A stretch of 64,000 nucleotides of DNA from Perca fluviatilis (taxonomy: Eukaryota; Chordata; Actinopteri; Perciformes; Percidae), in assembly GCF_010015445.1 (NCBI RefSeq), contig NC_053126.1, forward strand, positions 19,704,669-19,768,668, read 5' to 3'. The first letter of the stretch is position 1. Each line of letters starts with the position of its first letter. Below the pieces are notes generated by a model that was given only the letters and a program-made list of their open reading frames with translations, was not told the DNA's origin and searched no databases. This document shows positions 22,655 to 35,175 of the stretch, piece after piece. Made by a program: the position numbers and the translations under genes.

Positions 22655-25600
22655 AGCTGAGCTGCTCTTCACTCCTCATTGTGTTTTATTTTAAATGGAA
22701 AATGAACATATTCTCATTGCATTTAATGGTGAATGGAAAACGCTTTGTAGCATGGTAAGGGTTTGGTGAATCAAACAATGCTTTAAAAGTAAAAATATAA
22801 TGTAAAGCTGAGTGACAAGCAATCACAGCTTAATTTTATCTGGTTTATAAGGATTCTGACCAGACAGTAAGAGCTAGGCTGCAAAGACAGTGTTATAACT
22901 CTAATAACACTATCTTGCAGCTTTAGGCAGTTTCATCACTGTATAAAGTGTAATAGATTGGATTAGACTTTATTGATATCTGGGAGAAAATGGGATAAAT
23001 ATAATTACAGCAAAAAGGGGTTATAACCTAAACAATGATATGATGTGATAATAAATCCAAACATGAATGAAAAAATAAATAATGTGAATAAGCAGTAAAA
23101 CATACAAAAATCTATAAAAACATTGAAAGGAACAGATCAATATGGAAATGCATTTCAGGATGCACCATGATGCCAGACATGCTGAAATAAATAGCTGGGT
23201 ATCTGTCCCCCATAATTTGGACACATATATACTGTGACAGTGTCCTCCACCCTCTGAACAATCCCCACTTCACCACTTTACATCCTTCATTCATCTTTCA
23301 TGTCCCACCACCTGTGTTTGTTTGCGCACTGTTCCTCTGTTGGTGTGCAGAGCTTTATTGGATGCACTGCACCTCCTCAATTCATTTACTCTCTAAATCT
23401 ACAATAATATGCTCAATCTAATTATTACTTCTGCCATTTGCTGCCCTTCCATAATCTCATCCCATTTCTCAATATTTGTCTCTTTAACCCCTTCTGACTT
23501 ACTGTCCCTCTCTCTCTGTATCACATCACTTTCCCTTGTGTCTGTTAGGCAATGTGTGGTGGTTTGATATTAATAGCTGGGTAAACATTGGCATTACCCT
23601 GGAGACAGTGTAGAGACAGCCGTATTGGCACATCCTTCCCATTTGAGCTCTTAATCCTAGTCTTTTATCAGAGATTTGGTTGTGCTGCCTTCACCCCCTA
23701 TCTTTAAAATTACCCTCCCACACTGCTGATAAAACCCTGTGCTCCCCACCCTGCACTGTCACAGTACAATCCACTTTTCAAACTCCAAATGAACCTCTGA
23801 ACCCTGAAACTATTTTCAGTGGATGCCAAGAAATGTGCGAATTGAGATGCTGTGTGTTGTCACAGGCAAATCTCGTAAATTGACATTGAAAATTCTTTCC
23901 TATGCCTCAGCTGTCTCAGCTACATGGTGCTGGTTGTATTATCCCATTTGGCAAAGTTAACCTAACTGCTACTGCAAGCAAGTTAATGCAACCCTTAAGA
24001 ATTGACTCACACTGTACATGAACTCAACTTTACCTGAGTTTGAACCAGAAAACATAGCTGTTTTTCTTATTTAAACATATCAAAATTATTCAATTTAATT
24101 TGTGAATTACACAATTTTATGTACTTCTATTGATTTTCTTTCTTTATTGTCGCCAGCTGTAGGGATTGAGTAGTGCCTCCTCCTAAGTACTCATCACAGT
24201 GTATTTAAAGAAAAGGTCACATAGTGTTTCACAGCAATAGATTATATGTGTTGTCACTAGTCTATGGTTGTCACACTCTTGCTATGTCATCCAGTTGTAT
24301 GTAATGGCCTCGGCAATATTGCATGCAGAGTCACTGTGAATGTTTGTCAATAGGACGGTATAAAGCTTGCTTGTGGTCTATATGCCATCCAACTTAACAT
24401 CTGTTGCTGCTCCCTATTGGATAATTTGAGCAATGCAGGGTGAAAAAGTATAGGCATAAACATGCCATTAACATAGCACAGTATTATATTTATTTGCCTG
24501 TTTAATCCATTGTAAATTAACACAAATGCATTTAATTGTAATAAGCAAAAAAAAAGAAAAGAAAATGTGAAGTGTGAAATCAATCATGATCTTTGAGTGA
24601 AGATGAATACATTCAAGATTGTTTTTCCCCATAGAACCCATACAAAAAACATAATTGGTGAGTGAATAGTAATCACTCTATCTTTTTCTCTGCTTCTGCC
24701 TCCACAGCACTATTGTTCTCTATGAAAAAATAAATAAAACATTACACACATCTAAAGCATCTGATGAACTCATCTTTCAAGCCATTCATAATCAACAGCA
24801 CCATAATCACTAGCAGCATCCCAAATCAGTACCCTTCTCATCACAATTACTGTGAAGCCTGCTGTTGGCACCTCTCTTGTCACCCTGCTTCGAAGGGCCC
24901 TATGACATCATGGGAGCAGACCGTGTTAATTGGCTATTGGCTGGGTTTTGCTGTGTGGTTGGTTATAGCTGCTGCAGGAGTAACGTCGGCTCTCAGTCCC
25001 AGGAGGAGCAGGCCTGATCACACAAAACACAAAAATATAAATCAGTGTGATCTCCTGAATGTTTTTATTTACCTAGTATAATGGCCAATGATCAACAAGT
25101 CCAATGATCAATGATATACAGTAAGTAATAGTTTATCCTTTCATATACAGATATGATAAATGGATGGTAGATGTATTCTGGAGATTCTGGAGGGGAACAA
25201 GCTGAGAGAGAATAGAAAATTAAATTTTTCTCTCAACTTAAGATATGGCAAGACTAATAGACTACCTCTAAAAGTGGACCTTCTACCCGAAAAAATCATC
25301 CTGGAAGCTCATCTGATGTAAAATGTACATAGAAATGTCATTCAAATACTGTATGCCTATCAGGTTTTGTTTAATCTTTGCACTTAAGGCTATTAAGATG
25401 ATCAAATCTACAACATAACACATCGATTCACTTAAAGTAAGATCCTTCCACACCTGCAGTAATGAACACCCAGAGTCTTCAACACGTACGTTTGAGCCAT
25501 TTTAGGAATGATTTTAATGGAAGAATACACAGGTTGAATCTACCTCACACAGTGGAGCCTCTGTAGAGAAAATGTCACTTCCTTTTTAATCAAAACCTCA

Positions 25601-26707
25601 TAGACTTGCTCTGTATGTTAACATTACATTCTGGTGCCTGCTATTAAAAAAATATCTCCCTATTATTATACAGTATATGGATTTGATACAAACACATCAA
25701 TAGTTTGATTTGATACAGGAAATAAATCTGATTAGTTTTCAGGATTATCCTTTCTGTTTCAGAATGATGAATGTGCATTTGACTTTTTATTTATTCTGAC
25801 AGTTATTCTCTGCACCACCAGTAGAGAAGAAATGTAATTTGGTGCATGTGAGTGTAGTGGTAGCCTACTGACTCTGAGTAACTTAGAAATCAATATAATT
25901 CTGGATTAATGCATGACATAAACATCCTCGGTTGCTGCTGTTATTAATCATTATTATAAAAATTAAGGTCAGTGGCTGATAGTTTTTAAAATAATGTTTT
26001 AAATGTGCTTGGCTACATCAATGGGCTCAACGGGCGGAACAGCTCATGTCAAGTGCCTTGAGTGTGGGAAAACAACAATGCGCATGCCCAAGTGCGGCTG
26101 ATTGCCTGTTGCCCCATGCAATTTGATTGGCTATTTGCCAAGCACTGTTGTCGTCATTGGCTAGTAGTTGGGTTGGGAATCGTTTCTTTTAGTAATTTAG
26201 TAACAATGTGGATTATTTTATACAGAACACATTTTAAAGTCTTCCTTTTGAAAAAAAAAAATTAGATCAAACACCTTGGTGCCCACCAGCTGCGGGGTAA
26301 AGTTATTGTTATCAATGAAATCGCTGGTGAAAATACTTGACGTGCTTTTTCCTGCTTCTCCAGGAAAAATGGCTAACTGCTAATGTTAGGCTAGCTTGTC
26401 AGATACATTTTGCTTCCGGTGTGTGTAGTTCGGAGGGGATGATACCTCGCCAAGGATCTCAACCTGTTTCTGAGAGGATTACCAACCTAGAAAGCAGCAC
26501 GACACATATAACAGAACGTTGAGGAGAACAGGTATGTGCCCACCTAGGCTAAATGTGAAATGGCCTGTCAAATGTATAAATTGTGTAATTTTCTGGTTTT
26601 GCATATGTCCAAAGTAGTTGTTGCCCAAGCATTTTCCCCACCTAAAACGCCACTGGCCACCAGTAATGAGAAATGTAATGGACATGCAGGGGTTCTGATC
26701 ACCTGTC
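22655..26707. other. Intergenic DNA between tcap and prr29
   Basis: AT-rich DNA without recognisable exons. It separates two convergently transcribed genes. A fragment near 22960-23020 (TTTATTGATATCTGGGAG) looks like a LINE tail. No clear prr29 poly(A) signal on the minus strand could be picked out. Confidence 0.6.
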
Positions 26708-27897
26708 TCAGTGTGGAGGAGAAGAGGGGGGCTTGATGGGGTCTTGGTAGACCAGTGTGGCCTGAGGCAGGAACCATGCAGGGTAGGACATGCAAGGCGT
26801 AGACTGGTAAAAGTGGTGGTATATCTCTGGGTCAGCCTCGTTCTCTTGAATTATAACCACATCTCTGGGAGCCTGACATAGTGAAGGAGAAAAACAGCCC
26901 ATCTTTATTTTTCAGTGAAAGACTAAGATCATTACTAAGTTTTCACTGCTTAAGTTTTAGTTCACTGACACTGTCTTTACTGTAAAAAATGAAAAGAAAG
27001 AAAACATGCTTTGTTACATATTTTAAAAATGCTTAAGGAATGACAACAAGGTGGATTCTTGTCTCAGGAAATTCCAATTTAAAAATGTCAGCTGAAATTA
27101 AAATAGTGTACACTTTTTTACAGGTAGACTCAGACCTGGATTATGTCCATAGTTTACCAGTTTCATTCAACAAATATGAGTTATACACTCGTGCATTTTG
27201 TTATTACACCCAGACAGCCCAAAAAGTATGTGTAACTTACTGTTGATGTCTTAAAACATGATTTCACATTTGAGTTTCAAGACATCAAAGGTGCACTTGG
27301 AGGGGTGCGACCTCTAGCTCACCCAATAAGAGCGTGCACCCCATATAGGCTGAGTCCTTTGCAGCGGCCCGGGTTCGAATCCGACCTGTGGCCCTTTGCT
27401 GCGTGTCATCCCCACTCTTTCTCTCCCCCTTTCCTGTCTATCCACTGTCACTGTCAATTAAAGGGAAAAGCCCCAAAAATGTATCTTTAAAAAAAAAAAA
27501 GGTGCACTGGGAGGAAACTTTGGGATGCTGTAATAAAACCATAGATAGTTTTTACATCTGTGAGTGGAAGAATTTGATTTTGTGTTAAAGCTAAGTAGAA
27601 TTCAATGAACTTGTTCCTACATTTTATTATATCAAGATAAAGGTGATATACTCAAACTCTGTTTCATATCACAAGTTATGACCGATGTTATTCTCTGTTC
27701 CATTTTTTATTCCATTTTAAAAGTCAAACCCTTAAGTTTTTTTACCCTGATCCTTGTCTGGTACCCACCGCAGGGACTGGCGGAGGGCTGGAGTATCCGA
27801 ACGAGCTGAGTGCCGACATGGTCATGTTATTCATGATGACCTGGTGCATCTGGGCATTTTGGATCATCATCAGCTCTACAAGGTCTGCATATTGAAA

Positions 27898-27952
<55 letters not shown>

Positions 27953-30150
27953 CACACACACACACACACACAGCACAATGAGCACTATCTGACAGTCCTC
28001 TGATTGTCTCATATATTGTATCAGCCTGCCATCCTGTCCTCTTCCCTCGGGGCGACCAGGTCATTAATCCACATTGTGTCAAACCGAGGTGGTGAATGTG
28101 AGTCTTCTCACCATGTCACTATTTGTTTGGCAATGACTCACCTCGCAAAATTATTTTAATGTTTCCCAGAAATACAAATACACTTTCTGACCAAGATTCA
28201 GAAAAGTCTTTAAGTTATCATAATTCCACCGTCACTTAAAAACTTGTTTTATATATGTGGCTGTGTAAGTTTTAAGAAATATTTGTCACCCTGATAAATT
28301 ATTAAATGGTTTCCAGGCAATATGAATTTTATCTATGGGCACCAGTTGTTTATTAGCTCAGTGATGCAACATTCAGTAACTCGACAAACATTGTGATATT
28401 TCACAGAAGAAATACACAAAATGATTTTTCTGAAGTAAAACTATTAGTAAAAGTAGACATACTCCACAGTACAAGTTCTGCATTCAAATGTTTACTTCAA
28501 GTTAAAAATTATCAGCACAATGTACTTCAATTTACCTAATGTCTGTTCAAGGTGGAGCATTCAACTCTAATATGGTGCTGGATAGTTTCATCATAATTTA
28601 ATTGTGATATTTTGTAAGTAAAATCGAAATCTGCAACATAACATTTCTCTGTCAGGTAAATGTAGTAGTACAATGTTTTCCTATGAAGTAGATATACACA
28701 GTAAGTCACTAGTATACAGTTGGGTTGCATACTCTGTAAGTTATTTCGGGGTACAATGGTTCTGGAGAAAGCTGCAAGCAACAATACCTGACTAGAGGTC
28801 AAGCAATAGCCCTGTTCCAAACAGGCATGTTTTAAATGAGCACTGCAGTAGTGTTAATACATTCAGAAGGGCGGCAGCTAATTGGCAGTCAATTAACGTT
28901 AAAGGTAGAATAGTAACCATTATATCAGCCATCAAGTGTGTTTGTAATAAAGAAGAATTAACCATCTCTAATACTTAAGACCTTGCAGCTCAATACTTCA
29001 CACCCAAGAGAAATCTGGTGATTGGTAAGGCCATTTTTTGTGTGCACAAGTTTAAACTGAACACATAAAACCATCTCCATTCCACTTTTCCAATCACTGA
29101 ATGTTCAGGATTTAAGAGAGATATGAAATCTAGTAACAGCTCATCAAAATACATGATTTATGTGTGGTGACGTTCTTCAAACTTTTAACAAATTTAACCG
29201 AAATGCAAAGTTGCTTCATGCAGCTATGTGCCGAACCACAAGTTTGGCTTTAAATGAATTCAGTTTATGTTATAGCACATGATTGTTTTATAACCAGAGT
29301 CAACTCAAAGTGAAACAGAAGATGGGTTTAGGCAGCCATTATACCTGTTATAACCCCAAATCCATATTTCAACCTTTGAATATCTAAACTAAATGCCACT
29401 GACTTACAAAACTTTATTTTAAATAATTGAATTATCCCTTTAAAAGTTGTAAACCGGGCTGAGTAAAACCTGCTGCAGCACTCTCACATACAAACTCATG
29501 CACACACATTTTATGTAATTGTCCAAGCTCAAGAGTAGACCATAAATAATATATCGGAGTGCTTGCTACCAAGCTGGTAATGTGACAGATAGGCAAGAAC
29601 AGCAGTGAGTGTGAAATCCTGAGACTTAGTTTGTGTGTGATGACAGTCGTACCCTCCTTGACATGACCACCAGGTTTAATAGAAGGAGCAGAGCCAGGAG
29701 GCATCATGGTCGCTGGGAGCTGCTGCAAGATAGTGGTGGGCTGTTGAGGAGCCTGGGAAGGAGAGATGAGACTGTAATGAGGCTCTCTGCCTGGAGGCAC
29801 ACAGTGTGAGAATAAACCATATTATATATAACCTCTATACTCAGGGTGAGGCTCTACTCCACAGTAAGGAAAAAGAACAAAGGATTATCTTCCCATATGC
29901 AAACAATATTAAAAACATCACTTCTTGTAATACTAGACATGATTGTATTATGACATAAAGCTCAGTGATGGGTATTGTGTTTGAGCCAAACCGAGAGCAG
30001 CAGGTTAGTCGTTGCTAAGATAACAAGCTTTAGCTGACAGCCTAATAACCTCATAAAACAGAATGAGTTCAAATAATGCACACTTACAGGAAATGTATGA
30101 AAAGGATCATACGGCTCAAAGTGTGGATAAATATGTTCTGTCCACGCCAT
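26708..30150 (-). CDS. prr29: Proline-rich protein 29 (PRR29) homologue
   Basis: The molecular function of PRR29 is not established. Four small exons on the minus strand join in frame: 30088-30150 (21 codons, start ATG), 29653-29752, 27769-27884 and 26708-26872 (stop). Together they encode 147 residues. Each border is a proper AG/GT site. The diagnostic segment in exon 3, DLVELMMIQNAQMHQVIMNN, matches the family signature I recall, and VKE immediately before it also fits. Exon 2 is Pro/Gln-rich (APQQPTTILQQLPATMMPPG). Exon 4 has an acidic stretch then an aromatic/His cluster (ENEADPEIYHHFYQ) and a Pro-rich end. The exon 2 acceptor follows a good pyrimidine tract (TCTCATCTCTCCTTCCCAG); another AG 40 bp upstream breaks the phase. 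A SINE lies in the last intron and a TG repeat abuts exon 3. Human PRR29 is somewhat longer and more divergent. Confidence 0.85.
27304..27500 (+). mobile_element. tRNA-derived SINE with target duplication
   Basis: The tRNA-like head (GACCTCTAGCTCACCCAATA) has a B-box GGTTCGAATCC, followed by a body and an A-rich tail. Flanks AGGTGCACTTGGAGG (27289-27303) and AGGTGCACTGGGAGG (from 27500) form a 15-bp target duplication with one mismatch. It lies in the last intron of prr29, antisense to it. Confidence 0.85.
27902..27973. repeat. (AC)n microsatellite next to prr29 exon 3
   Basis: About 70 bp of AC on the plus strand. In the prr29 transcript it is a UG repeat that ends 17 nt before the exon 3 acceptor AG at 27885-27886. 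Confidence 0.97.
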
Positions 30151-30995
30151 ATGTGAGAGCTTCAGCTGATATTATGCTCAGTATGTAATTCTAACCTGTT
30201 TGCTGAGATGCAGAGGCCCACAGTAGCGGGTTGCCAAGGTGCCAAAATACAAGCGACAGTCTGCATATACACACAAACACACACACACACACTCTCACAC
30301 ACACTCACACTACCTCCGTCTGTGATCTACATTGACCTACAGTATGCAGTACAGGCTGTTTAATTAATCTCACTTCTGAAGCTTAAAGCAGAGCAGCTGG
30401 TAACTCAAAGATCCAAAACTATTGTCTATAAAAGTATCCACCCACTCAGGACTTTTTTTTAGGTTTTACTGTTTTTCAACCGTGAATCACAGTGGATGTA
30501 ATTCGTTTTTTAATACACTAATCAAATGAGAGAGAGAAAAATATCTGCAATTTAAATTAATTTTAAACTTAGGTAGGTGTTCTAGATACTAATAGTCTGA
30601 AATGAGGTAATGTATGAGTCATTTAGTAATCAAACAATTGAAAAGTAATAATAATTATGATGCTAATTAGAAGTTGTTTTTTCTAATTAGAGATTTCTGT
30701 GAGTGGTTTTTAATCTGCATGCTGACATTTCTAAGTATAGCCTTTTTATTTCCCATGCACTAAAATGTAGTCTGCAACTCGGACATTGAGGCATATTTAT
30801 ATTTCTTTTCATTTAGGTTAAACTTTAAAATTATATAAAGGACACATTTTCTATCCATCATCTAAGTATATGTGAACACAGATAGAGAGGGTGCTGCGCA
30901 CATTATGGCATGTGGTTTAGTTACGTGATAAAATATTTCAATGCTGCGTATAATAGCTACAATATTACAACAGGTGATAACAGACTACATCCTTA

Positions 30996-31733
30996 CGGTA
31001 GGTTTCCACACAGCGAAATTTCGCTTTGCTCTCATTGAGGTTGAATGGACACGAAATTCGCCCTGATTGAGCGCGATGAGAGCGAATCGCCGAGGGGAGC
31101 GAAATAAAGTTGACGAAAGTTTAACTTTATTCAAATGAGGACCACTCGAGAACCAATCAGGTCCGTGTGTTTGGAGGCGGGAGTTACAAAAAAAGTCTGA
31201 CAAAGATGGCAGAGGTTATCAGCGCCGTATCATGAAAATTTTGATGTGATTAAAATGTTTCTACACGAACATTGGTACTTCTATCAACACGAATTGTGTT
31301 TTATATGACACACAAACTTAGTTAGGGCACATACACCACTAAATAGATCACTGTATATGTTAGTTTAAACACTCAAACTTTTCAGCTAGCCGACAGGCTA
31401 ATCGCTAGCATGTTCGGACATTGGATTTCATTGTAGCCTAGCCAGGCAGCTAGCTAGCTAGGCTACTTGTGCATTTGTTTGATTACATGTTTTGTTGGCG
31501 AACATTGACACTTGTAGCAACACGGATTGTTGTTTATATGTCACACAAACTTAAACAGGGCAAACACACCACCAAATAGACCACTGTAGATGCATTTTTA
31601 CCGGCCTGTCTTCTGACAGCCCGGGACATTTAAAAAAAAATTTGCGGACTTGCGTGTTGTTTTCGCAACCACGCCCCCGAGGCAAACTTTCGTTGGCCGA
31701 AATTCGCGTATTTCGTTGTGTGGAACCCTACCG
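30996..31733. mobile_element. PIF/Harbinger-like MITE with TTA target duplication
   Basis: The ends CGGTAGGTTTCCACACAGCG and the inverse of TGTGTGGAACCCTACCG are terminal inverted repeats. TTA flanks both sides (30993-30995 and 31734-31736), the 3-bp TWA target typical of PIF/Harbinger. Sub-terminal GCGAAATTTCGCTTTG-like palindromes are present. The interior has a direct duplication (about 31246-31358 and 31479-31592). No transposase frame is present. Confidence 0.8.
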
Positions 31734-32025
31734 TTAATCAACAGCCTATACATTAAACAGATATGTTTAGATTAGAACAATAACATGTACATCTTAAATG
31801 AGCAACACTTAAGTTTTACCCCCCTATTTACCATTTACAATTTACTGTCAGGACAACAACAGATACTACTAGATTTCTAGCACATAATTGTAGTAAGGTT
31901 TGTAAGAAGGAGATATAAGTTTATGTTGTGGTCTATATATGTGTGTCTGTATTTGTTGGAACTATTTTCCTCCCATAGACCACCCATTACTAGTGTATAG
32001 TTAATGAATGCTTGATGACACAGCA

Positions 32026-32262
32026 TAGCATGGTGGCCCAATGGTTAGCACTGTGGCCTCACAGCAGGTTTGAATCCAAGTCGTTCTAAGTACTAAGTTC
32101 TCCGGTCTGGCTCAGATCTGGAGTTGGTCCCTGGGCGCTGTAAATGGCTGCCCACTGCTCCCTTGAGGGATGGGTTAAATGCAGAGAATGAATTTCGCTA
32201 CATGTATGTGTATGTGACAGTGAAGCACCTTTACCATTAACATACACTTTGTGTTGATTCAT
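32026..32262 (+). mobile_element. tRNA-derived SINE (second family)
   Basis: The head GGTGGCCCAATGGTTAGCAC and the B-box-like GGTTTGAATCC lead into a body with AAATGCAGAGAATGAATTTC. This is the pattern of a common teleost SINE. Confidence 0.65.
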
Positions 32263-32942
32263 TTGTTTTGATGAAATCCCTATGCCAGGTGATGCATATA
32301 TATATATATAATATACCTACAAAGATTAGAGCATGCATAATCAATTAATACATGTTTAATTTACACACTATCACTTTGTAACTGTAATAAGCAATTACGA
32401 GGACGTCTGTCATTTTAGATACTCATACAAACAATTTCAGGATTTTTGCTGCATAGAGAAATTTTTGGCAACCCCCAAAGTCGTTTAAGCCAGCCTCAAA
32501 GGAAGGAGCAAAAAGAAAACTGGTAAAAACTGAGAATAGAAATAGCAATTCAAATCCTCTCTAAATGTGTTTAAGAGTTATTTATCAAACAACAGTTGAA
32601 CAAGCACAGCATGAACTTGAATAGGAGAGTCAGGCTGTACCAGACTCTCACGGTTATTTATTTAAATATTAACATAATTTTTTTAACCAGTTTTGTTAAC
32701 TGGGCTTTATTTACTCAGGCATAATATACATTTTTGTTTATTCAATTGTCAGAAATAACAGGTAAATGCATATACATTTCTGTCAATACTGTAGGCGGAC
32801 CGATCATGCTTACTGCCGTGCGTAGTCCCTTCCCAAAAGACCCATTCTGAGCCAGGAAAAACCTTGAATTTAAACAAACATTTGGCCGTTTCTTGTGTTT
32901 CATTTTATGCAAAGGACTCAGCCTTAAAATAAAGGTTTACTC

Positions 32943-33546
32943 TAAGGGGGCTTTCACACCTGCCTTATTTAGTTTGGTTGAATCTCCCTAGAGTTCGCTT
33001 TACTCTTTGGTGTGGTTCGTTTGGGCAGGTGTAAAATGCGGCAATCACACTTGGGTGCGCTCCAAAAGCGGACCAACGACTCCGCAAGTCTGAGCTATGG
33101 CTCCTTTAGTTAGGTGTGCTTTGCAATCTGCGATGCGGCAGAACATGCAAACTGTAGCAGCTTGCAGTGTTTCTCTTACAGAAACAGACTGCGGAGTTGG
33201 AGACAGACATCGTCAGAGCAGAGGGAAGTCCCGGTGACCAGAGCAAACGCTCGCAAAACAATGTCTGATCATTTAAAGGAAATGAGCTGGTTTGACAGCG
33301 GAGATGCAATAAATATTCACTAGTCTAGAACACAGGACCTTCTTCCTGTATTTACTTTCTTGCTCCCGCCCCAGACATATCTGACTGAAGTGGAGTGAAC
33401 GTTCTTGCGTGGTTTGTAAAGACGCATCTTGGTAAGCTTGGATTTTTCCAGATGTGAAACGAAACCTAACCAAGGGCATCGCTCCAAGTTTACAAACTCA
33501 TCAACTGATTCGTACCAAAGCAAACAAACTATAGGTGTGAAACGAT
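32943..33546. mobile_element. Degenerate inverted-repeat element
   Basis: It begins AAGGGGGCTTTCACACCTGC and its right end has AACTATAGGTGTGAAACG, an imperfect inverse. The ends are of a foldback/hAT-like fish element. Short open frames inside have no recognisable domains. The right boundary is approximate. Confidence 0.5.
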
Positions 33547-34394
33547 TGTAGTAGTCGAGTGTGATAAAGTTGTTTTGAATTGCTCCCAGTCTTCCCACAG
33601 GTGATTTTCTGGTATTAATATTTAAACATAACAATGATGTGGCTACTGGTGTGTGTTTATGGTGTGCTTAGAATGCAACCAACAATGCAACCAACAGTGC
33701 AACCAAACGTTAGAGCCTAAGAGATTCACTATGGCAGGCGACACTAATTAGCACACAGTTTACATTCACTGTACCAATCTGCCTTCCACTCTCCTTCCCT
33801 CCTCAACCCTCCCCACTCGCTGTCAGGGGAAGGGGCCTCTACACCCCCATCGCATCTACAGCTCTGTAATTAAAACGCTGTAATCTGGGGGGATCGTCTC
33901 TATTTTTAAAAGCCCCCCTGTCATTGTGTGGGTAAAGTGACACAATGGGAAGCATCAAGCGGTGAAAGAGGAGGAGGAGAAGGAGGAGAAGGAGGAAGGG
34001 TGAGATAGGAACAACCGCAGCAGCAGGTGATGACCAACTCTGTGAGAGATGAGGAAATTAATGAACTATGTTTTATTGGCAGAGTGGCCTAAAGATAATT
34101 CTCTTCTCATGTTATCCAGTGCAGCCCACGCCCATCAACAGATGTTTTTTTACAAGTTCTTCACAAATACCACCACAGAAATGCAATCCACATCTTGTGA
34201 ATGTTAAAACATTCCAAATAAAATCATCCCTGGACAAAAAAATAAGTAAGGCTGGGCAAAACTTCAATGTCAGAAATGATCATCTTTCACTGGGATCATA
34301 TTGTAATGATATAATCATATGCTATCATTTTGTAGAATTCTGGATATTGTTGTATTTAATTGATGTGATGTTGACGTTACGGTAATTTTAACTA

Positions 34395-34745
34395 CCTAAT
34401 ATATTGTTGGGTAGTTTAATCAATATGTTATATTATATTAAATTGATATTTATTATGTAAAATCCTAATCTGAAAGTTAATTTACTTACTGTAGCTACCA
34501 AATAAATGTAGTAGAAGTAGAAGTATAAAATTGCATGAAATTAAAATACTCAAGCAAAGCACATACCTCAAAAATGTGCTTAAGTACAGTACTTGAGTAA
34601 ATGTAATGTGCTACATACACCACTGCCATACTGCGACACATAATAATATTAATAATTAGAATTAGAATAATTATAATAACTTTATTTGTATAGCACATTT
34701 CATACCTAAATGCAACTCAAAGTACTTCACAGTATGGCATTAAAA
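34395..34745 (-). repeat. Remnants of a hAT element and a LINE tail
   Basis: 34460-34625 carries AGTACTTGAGTAAATGTAAT and CACCACTG-type end sequence of the same family as the element at 54810-55250. 34668-34745 (TTTATTTGTATAGCACATTT, CAACTCAAAGTACTTCACAG) is the reversed 3' end of an L2-like LINE. Boundaries are approximate. Confidence 0.5.
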
Positions 34746-35131
34746 ACAAAAAACAACAAAGAAAAGATAACCTACACAAGATGAATAATTTCATAAGAAT
34801 AGAATAAAAGATAATAAGATAATAAAATAAGGCAGGGATATAAAAGTAGTAAAAATGTCAGTAGAAAAAGATAAAAGTGAACTACATTAACTAAATGCCA
34901 GCCTGAATAATTAGGTCTTCAGTTGATATATTGATTTAGACCATACCAGCCCTGAAATGAAGTAAAGTAAGGAAGGTCATGATATAAGCTCACTCTGAAT
35001 ATTTATGTTATTATTAGTTTATATCAGGAACCATATATGCATATGACATATGTCAAATATGAATGAGACCCTGCAGCTTTCTGACACTTAAACAGCCCGC
35101 AATAGGGACTGGGCTGCAGAGGTATGATTAA

Positions 35132-35133
<2 letters not shown>

Positions 35134-35171
<38 letters not shown>
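35134..35171. repeat. (AC)n microsatellite
   Basis: About 38 bp of AC dinucleotides. Confidence 0.95.

Positions 35172-35175
<4 letters not shown>

Noticed and set aside
29753..29800. Longer prr29 exon 2 using the acceptor CTCCAG near 29791
   Set aside because: It would shift the phase relative to exon 1, which ends on a whole codon. The acceptor at 29753 keeps the frame and has a better pyrimidine tract.
33106..33634. Overlapping open frames of 67-104 codons on both strands
   Set aside because: They fall inside a degenerate inverted-repeat element and show no domain or splice context.
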